Below are positions 16,875-27,580 of a stretch of DNA of 64,000 bases, piece by piece. Each line of letters begins with the position of its first letter. Position 1 is the first letter of the stretch. Origin of the DNA: Caldalkalibacillus mannanilyticus JCM 10596 (GTDB taxonomy: Bacteria; Bacillota; Bacilli; Caldalkalibacillales; JCM-10596). Under the pieces are notes generated by a model, which was given only the letters and a program-made list of their open reading frames with translations, had not been told where the DNA came from and ran no database searches. The translations under genes and the position numbers were made by a program. The DNA lies in NCBI RefSeq assembly GCF_000615945.1, contig NZ_BAMO01000023.1, forward strand, positions 1 through 64,000, given 5' to 3'.

Positions 16875-17882
16875 ATGAGTAAATTAACGATGAAGGACAT
16901 TGCGAAACTCGCAAATGTTTCACAATCTACGGTTTCCCGTGTGATTAACGGGCATAAAGGCGTGAATGAAGAGGCTGCCAAGCGGGTATTAAGCGTTATT
17001 GAAGAAGTTGGCTTTATCCCCAATAATGCGGCTCAAACATTAAAAAGAAGCCAATCAAACATTATCGGTGTCTGTGTGACTGAGACATATAACCCTTATT
17101 TCGTCGAATTAATAGATACACTTGAGCTTGAAGCACGGAAAAATGGATATAATATTCTTCTGCATAACTCAAAACATAATCCGCTTACTGAATGGGAAAG
17201 CATCCAAAATTTCATTTCTCGACAAGTTGATGGAATCATCTTAATTCCAACGGGTGAATATAACATTCAACGAATCTGCAAACTAGCTACTCCATCGGTA
17301 GTAATAACTCAAAATCGAGAATATCTTGACAGCGTGGGTCTTGATCACATGAAGGGTGGGAGAATCGCAGGGGAAAACTTTATTTATACAGGACATAAAA
17401 AATTTGGTTTTATTGGGACAGTACCTGATGACAAATTTTTAGGTTATAAGAGTGTTTTATACGAAAACGGCTTCCATTTTGACTCAAACAATTTTGTCCG
17501 TCTTGAAGAAACCTCTACCAACAACTTTTTAATGAGAAGAGATATTGAAGCATATTTAAATCAGGTCGAACGGCTGGATTTTACATGTGCTTTTGCTGCT
17601 AATGATATAATGGCACTTGAATTCATGAGAGCAGCCCAAGAAAGAAACATTCGTATCCCTGAGGACATAAGTTTAATTGGATTTGATGACACGTACCTTG
17701 CTAAAATCATGGGGATCTCTAGTATTCATCAACCTATTGAAGAAATGGTTAAAACCACCTTTGATATCTTATTAGATCGTATTGAAAACGAGGTCTCTTC
17801 AGAAAAAATTCATATTAAACTAGAACCTACGCTTATAGAACGAAACAGCTCTGTATTTAAGAAAAATAACATTCCAACCTAG
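16875..17882 (+). CDS. LacI-family transcriptional repressor of the sugar operon
   Basis: A 335-residue LacI/GalR regulator. The N-terminal helix-turn-helix and hinge read MKDIAKLANVSQSTVSRVINGHKGV (about 6-30). The remainder is a periplasmic-binding-like effector domain, with NDIMALEFM and SLIGFDDTYLAKIMGISSIHQP in the usual places. An open frame starts 42 bases earlier, but the ATG at 16875 follows AAAGGAG and gives the canonical N-terminus. It is divergent from the sugar ABC/GH32 operon, and both promoters carry matching CG-centred palindromes. It probably represses both until sucrose or a fructoside binds. The effector is inferred, not shown. Confidence 0.93.
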   Translation: MSKLTMKDIAKLANVSQSTVSRVINGHKGVNEEAAKRVLSVIEEVGFIPNNAAQTLKRSQSNIIGVCVTETYNPYFVELIDTLELEARKNGYNILLHNSKHNPLTEWESIQNFISRQVDGIILIPTGEYNIQRICKLATPSVVITQNREYLDSVGLDHMKGGRIAGENFIYTGHKKFGFIGTVPDDKFLGYKSVLYENGFHFDSNNFVRLEETSTNNFLMRRDIEAYLNQVERLDFTCAFAANDIMALEFMRAAQERNIRIPEDISLIGFDDTYLAKIMGISSIHQPIEEMVKTTFDILLDRIENEVSSEKIHIKLEPTLIERNSSVFKKNNIPT

Positions 17883-17894
17883 GCTTAGACGTCT

Positions 17895-17973
17895 AAGAAT
17901 GATCATTTTGTTCTATCCAAAGAAGCCTTTTTTACGGCAAAGGGAGTGTCTCCTAGATCCTGTTGAAATAAAA
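17895..17973. repeat. Direct repeat copy 2 flanking the sucrose island
   Basis: A 79-bp near-copy of the 3' end of the lipoprotein gene (11806-11886), placed just after the lacI stop and before the small membrane protein gene. It keeps the lipoprotein reading frame for about 18 codons and then diverges by an indel, ending early at TGA. It is therefore a gene-end fragment with no start. Confidence 0.9.
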
Positions 17974-18043
17974 GACATTTACTACTAAAATTATACACAA
18001 GTATCGACAATAGCATAACGACTTCTTAGAAGGGAGGTTGTTA

Positions 18044-18235
18044 ATGAGTAAAGGCAAAAAAATACTTCTTGTATTACCGATATTAACAGTATTTCTTATT
18101 ATTATTAATTTAATAACAGAACATGGAATCCTTTCAACACTTTTAATTACTGCTTCGATCTTTCTAAGTGTTAAAATTGTAGATTTAATTGACAAAAGAA
18201 ACAAAAGTAGAAACGATGAGCATACGGATGAGTGA
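18044..18235 (+). CDS. Small membrane protein of unknown function
   Basis: A 63-residue protein with two hydrophobic segments (about 6-24 and 28-46) and a charged, acidic-ending tail. The ATG at 18044 is six bases after GGGAGG; a TTG two codons earlier is too close. No family is recognised. Before the sucrose island entered, this gene probably followed the 279-residue lipoprotein gene directly. A strong terminator follows. Confidence 0.65.
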   Translation: MSKGKKILLVLPILTVFLIIINLITEHGILSTLLITASIFLSVKIVDLIDKRNKSRNDEHTDE

Positions 18236-18240
18236 AAAAC

Positions 18241-18272
18241 AAAAAAATCCCTGTACTTCGAGGGATTTTTTT
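18241..18272. terminator. Bidirectional terminator between the small membrane gene and gyrB
   Basis: AAAAAAATCCCT (18241-18252) pairs perfectly with AGGGATTTTTTT (18261-18272) around an 8-base loop. With A and T runs on both sides it should stop transcription from either direction, including the convergent gyrB transcript. Confidence 0.9.
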
Positions 18273-18347
18273 GTTCCATTTTTTGATTCAATTATATAGT
18301 AAAGGTTCATAAGATAGCTCGACTTATTAACAAAGCCGAGCTTTAAT

Positions 18348-20267
<1,920 letters not shown>

Positions 20268-20287
20268 TCACCTCTATTACGTTTCCT

Positions 20288-20518
20288 TTATGCTCTTCTA
20301 TTTAGCGTTACTGAAGATATAGGGGAGCCATAGATATTCTGATTGGTAATAATAATGGATTTCGTTGTTTCCTCATCTAACCAGATCAAAGAACCTTTAC
20401 TCCTTGCTTCCTCTAATAAGGGTTCTATTTTCTTTCTCGTTTCTGGTTTGGAGTAATCTAGAATTGCAATGATATCTCTAGCTAAAACAACGATATCGCC
20501 ACCTACATGTATAAACAT
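20288..20518 (-). CDS. remB: Extracellular matrix regulator RemB (DUF370 family)
   Basis: A 76-residue protein of the DUF370/RemA-RemB family. The opening FIHVGGDIVVLARDIIAILD is characteristic. In Bacillus subtilis this gene (yaaB/remB) occupies the same place between recF and gyrB and affects biofilm matrix gene expression; its paralogue RemA is the DNA-binding activator. The gene is one base from the recF stop, so it is co-translated in the recF-remB-gyrB operon. Confidence 0.92.
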   Translation of the reverse strand: MFIHVGGDIVVLARDIIAILDYSKPETRKKIEPLLEEARSKGSLIWLDEETTKSIIITNQNIYGSPISSVTLNRRA

Positions 20519-20519
20519 A

Positions 20520-21641
20520 TTAAACCTCTTTCATCGCCTTGATCTGACCCTGACTAATTTCGTAAATCGAAGATTGATCTAAGAGCTCTTGATCAATTCC
20601 TTCAACAGAAGTATTGGTTACGAAAGTCTGTACTTTATTTTGAATTGCCTTGATCAAATGAGACCTACGATGATTATCTAGTTCGGAAAGAACATCATCC
20701 AACAAGAGAAGGGGGTACTCCCCGATTTCTGCATGAATTAATTCAATCTCAGCTAGTTTAAGCGATAAAGCAGTTGTTCGTTGTTGGCCTTGTGAACCAA
20801 ATTGTTGAACATTTTTTCCATTGACAATCAATTGTATGTCGTCTCGGTGTGGACCTACTAAGGTAGAACCTCGTGCTTCTTCTTGCTCTCTTATTTTATC
20901 AAATTTTTGGGTCAAAGCTTCAATAATTTCTTGTTCAGTGAAGCCTTTTTCAATCGGTGTCGAGTAGATATAGTGAATGTGTAATTCTTCTCTTCCATTG
21001 GAGATTCGTTCATGGATTGGAGCAGCCCATGTTTCTAACTGTTGAATAAAATTGGCTCTCTTGACCAATAATTTAGCGGCTACTTCAATTAGTTGTTGAG
21101 TAAAAATATCGACCATAGGTCTGTTTTCATTTCGTTTGGCCCAATCCTTCAATAAAGTGTTGCGCTGGATTAATAATTTATGATAATGAGATAAATAATA
21201 GAGGTAAGTTGAGCTAACCTGTCCGATCTCCATATCAATAAAACGGCGTCGCACCTGAGGACTACCCTTGACAAGTTCAAGGTCCTCAGGTGCAAACATG
21301 ACTACATTCAATAACCCTACATAATCACTTAATTTACGTTGTTCCATCCGATTCGCTTTGGCTTTCTTCCCCCGATTCGTAATTTGCAGCTCAAGAGGAA
21401 GGGAGCCATATTTTTTCTCAATGACTCCTTGAATGGTGGCAAAATCTTGGTTCCAAGCAATGAGTTCCTTATCCTTGGAGGTACGATGTGATTTGGCTAA
21501 AGCCAGAACATAGAGCGACTCTAAGATATTTGTTTTTCCTTGAGCGTTGTCCCCAATGAAGAGATGAATACCTGGATGGAAGGACAGATTCATGTGCTCA
21601 TAGTTTCGATATTGTCTAAGGGTTAGTTCTTTTACATACAC
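20520..21641 (-). CDS. recF: DNA replication and repair protein RecF
   Basis: RecF is an SMC-like ATPase that, with RecO and RecR, loads RecA at single-strand gaps. The Walker A motif is GDNAQGKTN near residue 30. The ABC signature lies in FGSQGQQRTTALSLKLAE and Walker B in PLLLLDDVLSELD. The longest frame begins at 21692, but the extra residues are not part of the family. A GTG at 21641 follows AGGAGG and encodes YVKELTLRQYRNYE, the normal N-terminus (373 residues). It sits 10 bases behind yaaA. Confidence 0.97.
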   Translation of the reverse strand: MYVKELTLRQYRNYEHMNLSFHPGIHLFIGDNAQGKTNILESLYVLALAKSHRTSKDKELIAWNQDFATIQGVIEKKYGSLPLELQITNRGKKAKANRMEQRKLSDYVGLLNVVMFAPEDLELVKGSPQVRRRFIDMEIGQVSSTYLYYLSHYHKLLIQRNTLLKDWAKRNENRPMVDIFTQQLIEVAAKLLVKRANFIQQLETWAAPIHERISNGREELHIHYIYSTPIEKGFTEQEIIEALTQKFDKIREQEEARGSTLVGPHRDDIQLIVNGKNVQQFGSQGQQRTTALSLKLAEIELIHAEIGEYPLLLLDDVLSELDNHRRSHLIKAIQNKVQTFVTNTSVEGIDQELLDQSSIYEISQGQIKAMKEV

Positions 21642-21651
21642 CGGAATCCTC

Positions 21652-21870
21652 CTAGCTATCTCCACTAATTTGAAACTGTCCCATGCCTTCAATCATAATC
21701 AGGTCGCCGGGATATAGTTTTTTACCGCGACGATTCTCATTTTCACCATTTACTTTGATTTCATGTTCAGCTAGGAACCATTTGACATGTCCCCCTGTGT
21801 CTACGGCTCCAACCAATTTAATTAGTTGTCCTAATGTAATGTAAGGGGTGTTGATTGTTACATTTGACAA
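21652..21870 (-). CDS. yaaA: S4 domain protein YaaA (RlbA)
   Basis: A 72-residue S4-type RNA-binding protein found between dnaN and recF throughout Bacillales. The S4 pattern TLGQLIKLVGAVDTGGHVKWFLAEHEIKVNGE covers most of the protein. In B. subtilis it has been named RlbA and linked to ribosomes. Translation begins at a TTG about ten bases after AAAGGAG; no in-frame ATG is available. Confidence 0.93.
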   Translation of the reverse strand: MSNVTINTPYITLGQLIKLVGAVDTGGHVKWFLAEHEIKVNGENENRRGKKLYPGDLIMIEGMGQFQISGDS

Positions 21871-21897
21871 TGAACATTCTCCTTTTTCTCTCTTGTC

Positions 21898-23034
21898 TTA
21901 GTAAGTTCGGACAGGAAGGACAAGATGCAAGATCCGATCATGGTCTGTCGGTTTGATGACAAAAGGACTCATCGCTCCTGTAAAACCAATCGTAATTTCT
22001 TGGCTGTCAATTGCTCTTAAGGCATCTAACACAAATTTAGCGTTAAAAGAGATTTTCAATTCTTCACCAGAAATTTCTTTTACTTCAACCTGTTCACTTA
22101 CTTTCCCTACCTCGGGGGAATTAGAGTAGATTTGAATTTGACCTTTTTCCGTTGTAAACAAGCTCACCACATGTTTTCCATCTTTCGCTAGTAGAGAAGC
22201 ACGTTCGATGGCTTGCAGGAGCTGCTTCGTTTCTAGAGTCATGCTTGTTTTACTTTGCTGAGGAATAATCCTTGAAGTATCAGGATATGTACCATCTAAT
22301 AGTCTAGAAAAGAATAAAATATGGTTTGCTTTAACTAAGATCTGATTATTTGTCACGACAATATCAATCATTTCATCCTGATCATCAAGGATACGACTTA
22401 GTTCATTTAAGCTTTTACCGGGGATAACAATATTTTTGAACTGAAGGTTCTCCCCAGCCTCCACAGTAATCTGTCTTTGAGCCAGTCGATGACTATCTGT
22501 AGCTACAAACGTCAATTGACCATCCTCTAGCTGCCAGAGCACTCCTGTTAATATAGGTCTTGACTCTTGGCTAGATACAGCAAAGGAGGTTTGGCGTATC
22601 GTGCTTTTAAATAGATCACTTGAAATAGATAAAACCTTGTCTTCATCAATTTGAGGAAGTCTTGGGTATTCCTCAGGATCTAATCCTTTTAAGTTAAATT
22701 CAGATTGACCTGAACGAATGTTGGTGACAAATTGATCTGTAACCTCAATTTCAATGAGAGAGTCGGGTAATTTTTTGACAATCTCTGTGAGGTATTTTGA
22801 TGGTAGGACGATACTACCTAGTTTAACCACTTTTACAATTTCTTTTCCATCTTTTTCAATTGGAATAGATGCTTGAATGGATATATCTGAATCACTACCT
22901 GTTAGTATACATTCTGTATGAGTTACAGTTAATTTAATCCCTGTTAGGATGGGAATCGTTGTTCTAGATGATACAGCTTTAGAAACCTGTCCAACTGCTT
23001 GAGCTAAGTGTTCACGATTAATGACTATATGCAT
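21898..23034 (-). CDS. dnaN: DNA polymerase III beta sliding clamp
   Basis: The 378-residue beta clamp, a ring-shaped dimer that tethers DNA polymerase. The N-terminus MHIVINREHLAQAVGQVSKAVS, the central PRLPQIDEDKVLSI stretch and the C-terminal MSPFVIKP...LVLPVRTY are diagnostic. The ATG follows GGAGGT. It lies downstream of dnaA across an intergenic region with DnaA boxes. Confidence 0.99.
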   Translation of the reverse strand: MHIVINREHLAQAVGQVSKAVSSRTTIPILTGIKLTVTHTECILTGSDSDISIQASIPIEKDGKEIVKVVKLGSIVLPSKYLTEIVKKLPDSLIEIEVTDQFVTNIRSGQSEFNLKGLDPEEYPRLPQIDEDKVLSISSDLFKSTIRQTSFAVSSQESRPILTGVLWQLEDGQLTFVATDSHRLAQRQITVEAGENLQFKNIVIPGKSLNELSRILDDQDEMIDIVVTNNQILVKANHILFFSRLLDGTYPDTSRIIPQQSKTSMTLETKQLLQAIERASLLAKDGKHVVSLFTTEKGQIQIYSNSPEVGKVSEQVEVKEISGEELKISFNAKFVLDALRAIDSQEITIGFTGAMSPFVIKPTDHDRILHLVLPVRTY

Positions 23035-23085
23035 TTTTTTACCTCCAAAAAATGTATCAAACCAGTACTTCTATTTTAGCATAAT

Positions 23086-23219
23086 CCTATATATTTATCA
23101 TAAAATAATATAATCGTAGTAGTAGGGGCTGTGGATATGTGGGAAAGCCCTTGAAGAAAGGAAAAGAAAGCTTATACACATGTGGATATCTTGTGTACAG
23201 GCTTTCTTTGTTATACACA
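23086..23219. other. oriC: oriC right part: AT-rich element and DnaA boxes between dnaA and dnaN
   Basis: Exact TTATNCACA boxes lie at 23172-23180 and 23211-23219 (plus orientation). One-mismatch boxes (TGTGGATAT) lie at 23130-23138 and 23181-23189. An AT-only stretch at about 23086-23115 fits a DNA-unwinding element, which in B. subtilis lies in the dnaA-dnaN gap. The boxes at 23172-23189 sit inside a hairpin (AAAGAAAGC 23164-23172 with GCTTTCTTT 23201-23209) that also looks like the dnaA terminator. Confidence 0.85.
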
Positions 23220-23226
23220 TGTTCAT

Positions 23227-24585
23227 TTATGAATTTTTGATGATCTCAATCAGAGATTGAATTGTTTTTTGAATATGTGTATCCGTTTGAATGCTTTTTT
23301 TGATTTTATCTTGGGCATGGATGACGGTTGTGTGGTCGCGCCCTCCAAATTCTTCTCCAATTTTGGGGAGAGAAGCATCTGTTAGCTCCCTAGATAGATA
23401 CATGGCAATTTGTCTGGGGAAGGCTACGGCTTTGGTTCTCTTCTTGGCTTTAAATTCTTCTACTTTCAGTCCAAAATGATCGGAAACAACTTGCTGTATA
23501 CGATAGATGGTAATCATTTTAGGTTTACTATTTGGAATAATGTCCTTCAGCGCTTCGGTCGCTAGCTCCGCATTCATATCCTGATTTACTAGAGAACTAT
23601 ACGCTACGACACGAATCAGGGCGCCTTCTAATTCACGGATATTGGTATCAATTTGGTTCGCGATATAAACCATCACATCATTCGGGATATCCAAGTTTTC
23701 TGCTTTTGCTTTCTTTCGTAAGATCGCAATCCTCGTTTCTAAATCAGGAGGAGTAATATCTGTGATTAAACCCCATTCAAATCGAGAGCGCAAACGATCC
23801 TCTAATGTAGGGATTTCCTTCGGCGGACGATCGCTTGAGATAATAATTTGTTTACTTTCCTCATGAAGAGAGTTAAAGGTATGGAAAAATTCTTCTTGTG
23901 TCTGTTCTTTGCCCGCCAGAAATTGAATATCATCAATTAATAAGATATCGATGTTCCGATAACGATTACGAAACTCGACCGTTTTGTTATCACGAATCGA
24001 GTTAATAAATTCATTCGTAAATTTTTCTGAGGAGAGATAGACTACTTTGGCTTTTGGATTGTGTTCGACAATATATTGTCCTATAGCGTGCATCAGATGC
24101 GTTTTTCCTAGCCCAACGCCACCATAGATAAAAAGTGGATTATAGGCTTTAGCTGGTGCTTCGGCGACAGCGAGTGAGGCAGCATGAGCAAAGCGATTTC
24201 CAGCTCCAATAACAAAAGAATCAAAGGTGTATTTTGGGTTTAGCATGCTCTGATGATTTTCTTCCGCTTGAGCTTGCTGTTCCATTTGCTTATTTTTTTG
24301 GAAAGCGAGTTCAAGATCAAGATCCTCAACCTGCTGGTTTTGAGGGATGATGAACTTAATGGTCAGCTCAGAACCAGTTAAATCAAAAATCGTTTCAGAT
24401 ATAAGATTGAGGTATCTAGACTCTAACCAGTCTCTTGCAAATTCATTGGGAGCAGTGATGACTAACTGATCTCCTTTAAGAGAAGAAGCTTTGGTCGATT
24501 TTAGCCACGTATCAAAACTAGGTTTGCTTAGCTTTTTTTTGATTTCACCTAGAGTTTGACTCCATAAATCGTTTAAATTTTCCAT
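23227..24585 (-). CDS. dnaA: Chromosomal replication initiator protein DnaA
   Basis: The 452-residue AAA+ initiator that binds DnaA boxes and melts oriC. Domain I (1-80) begins [20 protein letters not shown]. Domain III has Walker [10 protein letters not shown] (155-163), Walker B LLIDDIQF (about 215) and the Arg-finger region. Domain IV carries the box-recognition signature [11 protein letters not shown] near 418. The gene is flanked on both sides by DnaA-box clusters, consistent with autoregulation and with a bipartite origin. It is the first gene of the leftward replication operon. Confidence 0.99.
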   Translation of the reverse strand: MENLNDLWSQTLGEIKKKLSKPSFDTWLKSTKASSLKGDQLVITAPNEFARDWLESRYLNLISETIFDLTGSELTIKFIIPQNQQVEDLDLELAFQKNKQMEQQAQAEENHQSMLNPKYTFDSFVIGAGNRFAHAASLAVAEAPAKAYNPLFIYGGVGLGKTHLMHAIGQYIVEHNPKAKVVYLSSEKFTNEFINSIRDNKTVEFRNRYRNIDILLIDDIQFLAGKEQTQEEFFHTFNSLHEESKQIIISSDRPPKEIPTLEDRLRSRFEWGLITDITPPDLETRIAILRKKAKAENLDIPNDVMVYIANQIDTNIRELEGALIRVVAYSSLVNQDMNAELATEALKDIIPNSKPKMITIYRIQQVVSDHFGLKVEEFKAKKRTKAVAFPRQIAMYLSRELTDASLPKIGEEFGGRDHTTVIHAQDKIKKSIQTDTHIQKTIQSLIEIIKNS

Positions 24586-24699
24586 TCTTTTGTTTCCTTT
24601 CTTAAAAAAAACACATAATGTAGGACGTCATGCATATACATTAAGTAATCATTGTGTGTACAAAAAAATAAAGTCACTACGGGTAACAACGCGACTTTT

Positions 24700-24985
24700 G
24701 TAGGTTATTGTGGAAAATGTGGGTAAGTGTTATTCACATTGTGCAAAAGATGTCCACATAGTTGTCCACACGTGTGGATAAATCAGAGTTAAATCTTCTT
24801 ATCCACATCATGAAAGTATCATAATCATAACAGAAAGAACCATTGAATTCAATGGTTTTATTTGAGTTATCCACAAGGTGTACATGTTGTGGTCAAATTT
24901 TATTCACAGTACTATATTTTGTTTATAGGTTGTGAATAGAATGTTGATTCCTGTCGACAGCTGTTGAAAACTTATGCACAATCAT
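24700..24985. other. oriC: oriC main part: DnaA-box cluster between dnaA and rpmH
   Basis: The 24586-25084 gap has no protein gene. It holds at least six exact TTATNCACA boxes: 24730-24738, 24799-24807, 24867-24875, 24900-24908 and 24972-24980 on the plus strand, and 24773-24781 on the minus strand. One-mismatch boxes are at 24709-24717, 24762-24770 and 24931-24939. This is the classical position of oriC in Bacillota, and the divergent gene directions on either side agree with bidirectional replication from here. The dnaA promoter must lie in the same region. Confidence 0.95.
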
Positions 24986-25002
24986 AAAAAGGAAAAAGGA
25001 GA

Positions 25003-25031
25003 TTGACTTTTTTCAAAAAGCTTCTTATAAT
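25003..25031 (+). promoter_or_regulatory. rpmH promoter
   Basis: TTGACT (25003-25008), 17-bp spacer, TATAAT (25026-25031): a near-consensus sigmaA promoter about 55 bp ahead of rpmH. Confidence 0.85.
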
Positions 25032-25084
25032 AGATGAGAATGTCTAAAGAAGTGAAGTTTTTTCTCCAAGGGGAGGTGTCATAG

Positions 25085-25219
25085 ATGAAACCAACATTTC
25101 AACCAAATAATCGTAAGCGCAAAAAAGTGCATGGTTTCCGTGCGAGAATGAGTACTAAGAATGGTCGAAAAGTACTTGCTCGTCGTCGTAAAAAGGGAAG
25201 AAAAGTTTTATCTGCATAG
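25085..25219 (+). CDS. rpmH: 50S ribosomal protein L34
   Basis: A 44-residue, extremely basic ribosomal protein. It begins [14 protein letters not shown], has the family core [21 protein letters not shown] and ends RKVLSA. The ATG follows GGGGAGGTG. It is the first gene of the rightward rpmH-rnpA-yidD-yidC-jag unit, immediately beside oriC. Confidence 0.99.
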   Translation: MKPTFQPNNRKRKKVHGFRARMSTKNGRKVLARRRKKGRKVLSA

Positions 25220-25220
25220 G

Positions 25221-25246
25221 CCACTGAATCTCAGTGGTCTTTTTTC
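25221..25246 (+). terminator. Terminator/attenuator between rpmH and rnpA
   Basis: CCACTGA (25221-25227) pairs with TCAGTGG (25231-25237), followed by TC and six T. Partial read-through here would set a higher level of L34 than of RNase P protein. Confidence 0.85.
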
Positions 25247-25338
25247 TCATTTTTAGGTAAAATAAAAAAGTGGTGTTTACGGGGTTCGCTTTACAGTTAG
25301 ACTAGAAACGTAAGGAATTGAATCTCGGGAGGATCATT

Positions 25339-25707
25339 ATGGAAAAAAGCCATCGTCTACAAAAGAATGAGCATTTTCAGCATGTATTTAAAAGAGGGAG
25401 CTCCATTGCGAACCGACAATTAGTTCTTTATTATATGCCAAACCCTGATACTCCTGAGTTTCGTCTGGGTATTTCAGTCAGTAAGAAGATTGGACATGCT
25501 GTCATCCGTAATAAAATAAAACGATTACTAAAGGAAGCTGTCCGAGCGGAAAAGGATCGTATCCCAAAAGGCTATGATTTCATACTGATTGTCAGAAAGC
25601 CAGCTGCAGACCTTGGATTGGAAGAGTTACAATCGAGTGTGATTCATTTATTGAAGAAAGCTAGATTATATAAGAAGGTTAGGCATATACATGGTAGTGC
25701 TACATAG
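25339..25707 (+). CDS. rnpA: Ribonuclease P protein component
   Basis: The protein subunit of RNase P, which assists the catalytic RNA in removing tRNA 5' leaders; 122 residues. The RNR signature region reads GISVSKKIGHAVIRNKIKRLLKEAVR (about 44-69). An upstream in-frame ATG at 25318 exists, but the ATG at 25339 follows GGGAGG and gives the usual N-terminus MEKSHRLQKNEHF. It is followed after 18 bases by yidD. Confidence 0.98.
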   Translation: MEKSHRLQKNEHFQHVFKRGSSIANRQLVLYYMPNPDTPEFRLGISVSKKIGHAVIRNKIKRLLKEAVRAEKDRIPKGYDFILIVRKPAADLGLEELQSSVIHLLKKARLYKKVRHIHGSAT

Positions 25708-25725
25708 CGAAGGAGTGAAGAAATC

Positions 25726-25935
25726 TTGAAGAAATTATTCTTAGCAATGATTACTTTCTATCGCCGATTTCTCTCTCCTCTAAAACCACCATCTTGTCGA
25801 TTTATGCCCACATGTTCTCAATATGCCTATGAAGCTATTTCTAAATATGGGGCAGTAAAAGGCGGTTTTTTAGCACTAAAAAGAATCATAAAGTGTCATC
25901 CATTCCACCGCGGAGGGATTGACCGTGTTCCATAA
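25726..25935 (+). CDS. yidD: Membrane protein insertion efficiency factor YidD
   Basis: A 69-residue YidD/DUF37 protein, thought to help YidC-dependent membrane insertion. It has an amphipathic N-terminus and the conserved Cys motif [18 protein letters not shown], then CHPFHRGG. Translation starts at TTG, 25726, after GAAGGAG. It sits between rnpA and yidC as in most bacteria. Confidence 0.97.
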   Translation: MKKLFLAMITFYRRFLSPLKPPSCRFMPTCSQYAYEAISKYGAVKGGFLALKRIIKCHPFHRGGIDRVP

Positions 25936-25967
25936 TGAGGAGCCGAACAGTGTTAGGAGGAATCGTA

Positions 25968-26741
25968 TTGTCACGTAAGATTTTACTTGTGCTCATGTTA
26001 ATTGCTTTTTCAATGATCGCTACAGGTTGTAGCTTTGAAGAAACCATTGAAATGGAAACATGGCAGGATCGTGGAATATGGGATAAATACTTCGTCTATC
26101 CTTTATCCTATGCTCTTGATTATTTTGCCATACTCTTTAATCCTACAGAGGATCGAGGCTTCGATCGTTATGGCTGGTCTATTGTTGTTGTTACGATTTT
26201 ATTGAGATTGCTTACATTGCCACTGATGATTAAGCAAATCAAAAGCTCGAAAATGATGCAAATGCTTCAGCCTGAAATGATGAAGATTCGTGAAAAATTT
26301 AAAAATGATCAACAAAAAATGCAAATGGAAACGATGAAATTATTCCAAAAGCATAATGTCAATCCATTTGCAGGATGTATGCCTATTTTAGTTCAAATGC
26401 CTATTCTCATTGCTTTCTATCATGCCATTATGAGAAATGGTTCGATTGCTAGCCATTCGTTTTTATGGCTACCTGATTTAGGAAGTCCAGATCCATATTA
26501 CATCTTGCCAATTTTAGCGGGGATTACGACGTATTTCCAAACCAAAATGATGGGGAGTATGAATAATAATCCGCAGATGCAAATTCTGCTTTATGTCATG
26601 CCTATTATGATTTTAATTTTTGCGATTAGCTTCGCATCGGCACTATCTTTATATTGGGTTGTCGGAAATTTATTTACCATTGCACAAACCTATTTTATGA
26701 AAGATATGTATAAATTAAATCAGGAGGGTGCTGCTAAGTGA
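25968..26741 (+). CDS. yidC: Membrane protein insertase YidC (SpoIIIJ)
   Basis: An Oxa1/YidC/Alb3 family insertase. In endospore formers SpoIIIJ is needed for sigmaG activation in the forespore. From the TTG at 25968, seven bases after TAGGAGG, the protein has 257 residues with a lipoprotein signal (ATGC, Cys21). Five TM segments follow, including [19 protein letters not shown] with the functional Arg in the first TM. An ATG at 25935 in frame overlaps yidD and lacks a ribosome site. It overlaps jag by four bases. Confidence 0.97.
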   Translation: MSRKILLVLMLIAFSMIATGCSFEETIEMETWQDRGIWDKYFVYPLSYALDYFAILFNPTEDRGFDRYGWSIVVVTILLRLLTLPLMIKQIKSSKMMQMLQPEMMKIREKFKNDQQKMQMETMKLFQKHNVNPFAGCMPILVQMPILIAFYHAIMRNGSIASHSFLWLPDLGSPDPYYILPILAGITTYFQTKMMGSMNNNPQMQILLYVMPIMILIFAISFASALSLYWVVGNLFTIAQTYFMKDMYKLNQEGAAK

Positions 26742-27436
26742 GCAAAGTGACTGTGACGGCGAAAACGATAGAACAAGCTGTGAAGTCGGCTCTAAGTCAG
26801 TTACAAACTAGCGAGGATTTAGTCAACATTCGTGTGATCGAAGAGCCTAGTAAGGGGTTTTTTGGATTTGGTTCAAAACAAGCTGTTGTTGAAGTAGAAG
26901 TAAAGGAAGTCGTTCAAGAATCTCAGAGCCAAGCTGCTGCTGCTGTTGAACAAGAGGAATCATTGTTAGATAAGGATTGGCTTGAAGAAGCAAAGCACTT
27001 CTTAGAAACGATTCTTTCTCAAATGGGGTTGAGTGTACGTGTTACAGTCGAGCCAAGGGAAGAGCATACGATTTTTAACGTTCAGGGCGAGGGGATCGGT
27101 CTAATGATCGGTCGCCGTGGGCAAACCCTTGATTCTATACAATATCTTACTAACTTAGTTGCCAATCGTTATTCCAAGGATTATGTAAGAATTGTGATTG
27201 ACCCTGAGAATTATCGGGCGAGACGTCAAGAAACCCTTGAACAACTCGCAGATCGAGTGGCAAAAAAAGTTGTTCGCTCAGGAGAAAAGATGGTACTTGA
27301 ACCAATGAATCCAGCGGAGAGAAAAATTATCCACACCCACTTACAGGAGTACGCTGGGATCAGCACGAAAAGCCAAGGTGAAGGAAACAATCGGCGTATT
27401 GTTGTATTCCCTAGACAATCCAAGCATCTTGAATAA
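26738..27436 (+). CDS. jag: RNA-binding protein Jag (KhpB/EloR)
   Basis: A 232-residue protein with three parts: the Jag-N domain (about 1-52), a linker with an Ala-rich patch, a KH domain with [15 protein letters not shown] (about 125), and the C-terminal R3H motif [10 protein letters not shown]. KhpB/EloR with KhpA binds many RNAs and affects cell elongation and sporulation. It starts with GTG overlapping the yidC stop. A terminator follows. Confidence 0.97.
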   Translation: MSKVTVTAKTIEQAVKSALSQLQTSEDLVNIRVIEEPSKGFFGFGSKQAVVEVEVKEVVQESQSQAAAAVEQEESLLDKDWLEEAKHFLETILSQMGLSVRVTVEPREEHTIFNVQGEGIGLMIGRRGQTLDSIQYLTNLVANRYSKDYVRIVIDPENYRARRQETLEQLADRVAKKVVRSGEKMVLEPMNPAERKIIHTHLQEYAGISTKSQGEGNNRRIVVFPRQSKHLE

Positions 27437-27458
27437 TAATAATCATCTGTTTTGAGTG

Positions 27459-27488
27459 AGAGCTTTCCTACTAGGAAGGCTCTTTTTT
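27459..27488 (+). terminator. Terminator of the rpmH-jag operon
   Basis: AGAGCTTTCCT pairs with AGGAAGGCTC, loop ACT, followed by six T. Confidence 0.9.
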
Positions 27489-27580
27489 CTTTTGCATCAG
27501 AGGAAATATGTGTTATTCTATTTGTTTAGGGGAACCCTTAATAATGATGATGTGTTGTGGAAAACTTGAGGTGATTCGAA

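Noticed and set aside
24586-25084. CRISPR-like repeats in the oriC gap
   Set aside because: The repeated 9-mers are irregularly spaced DnaA boxes in both orientations, not equal-length repeats with spacers.
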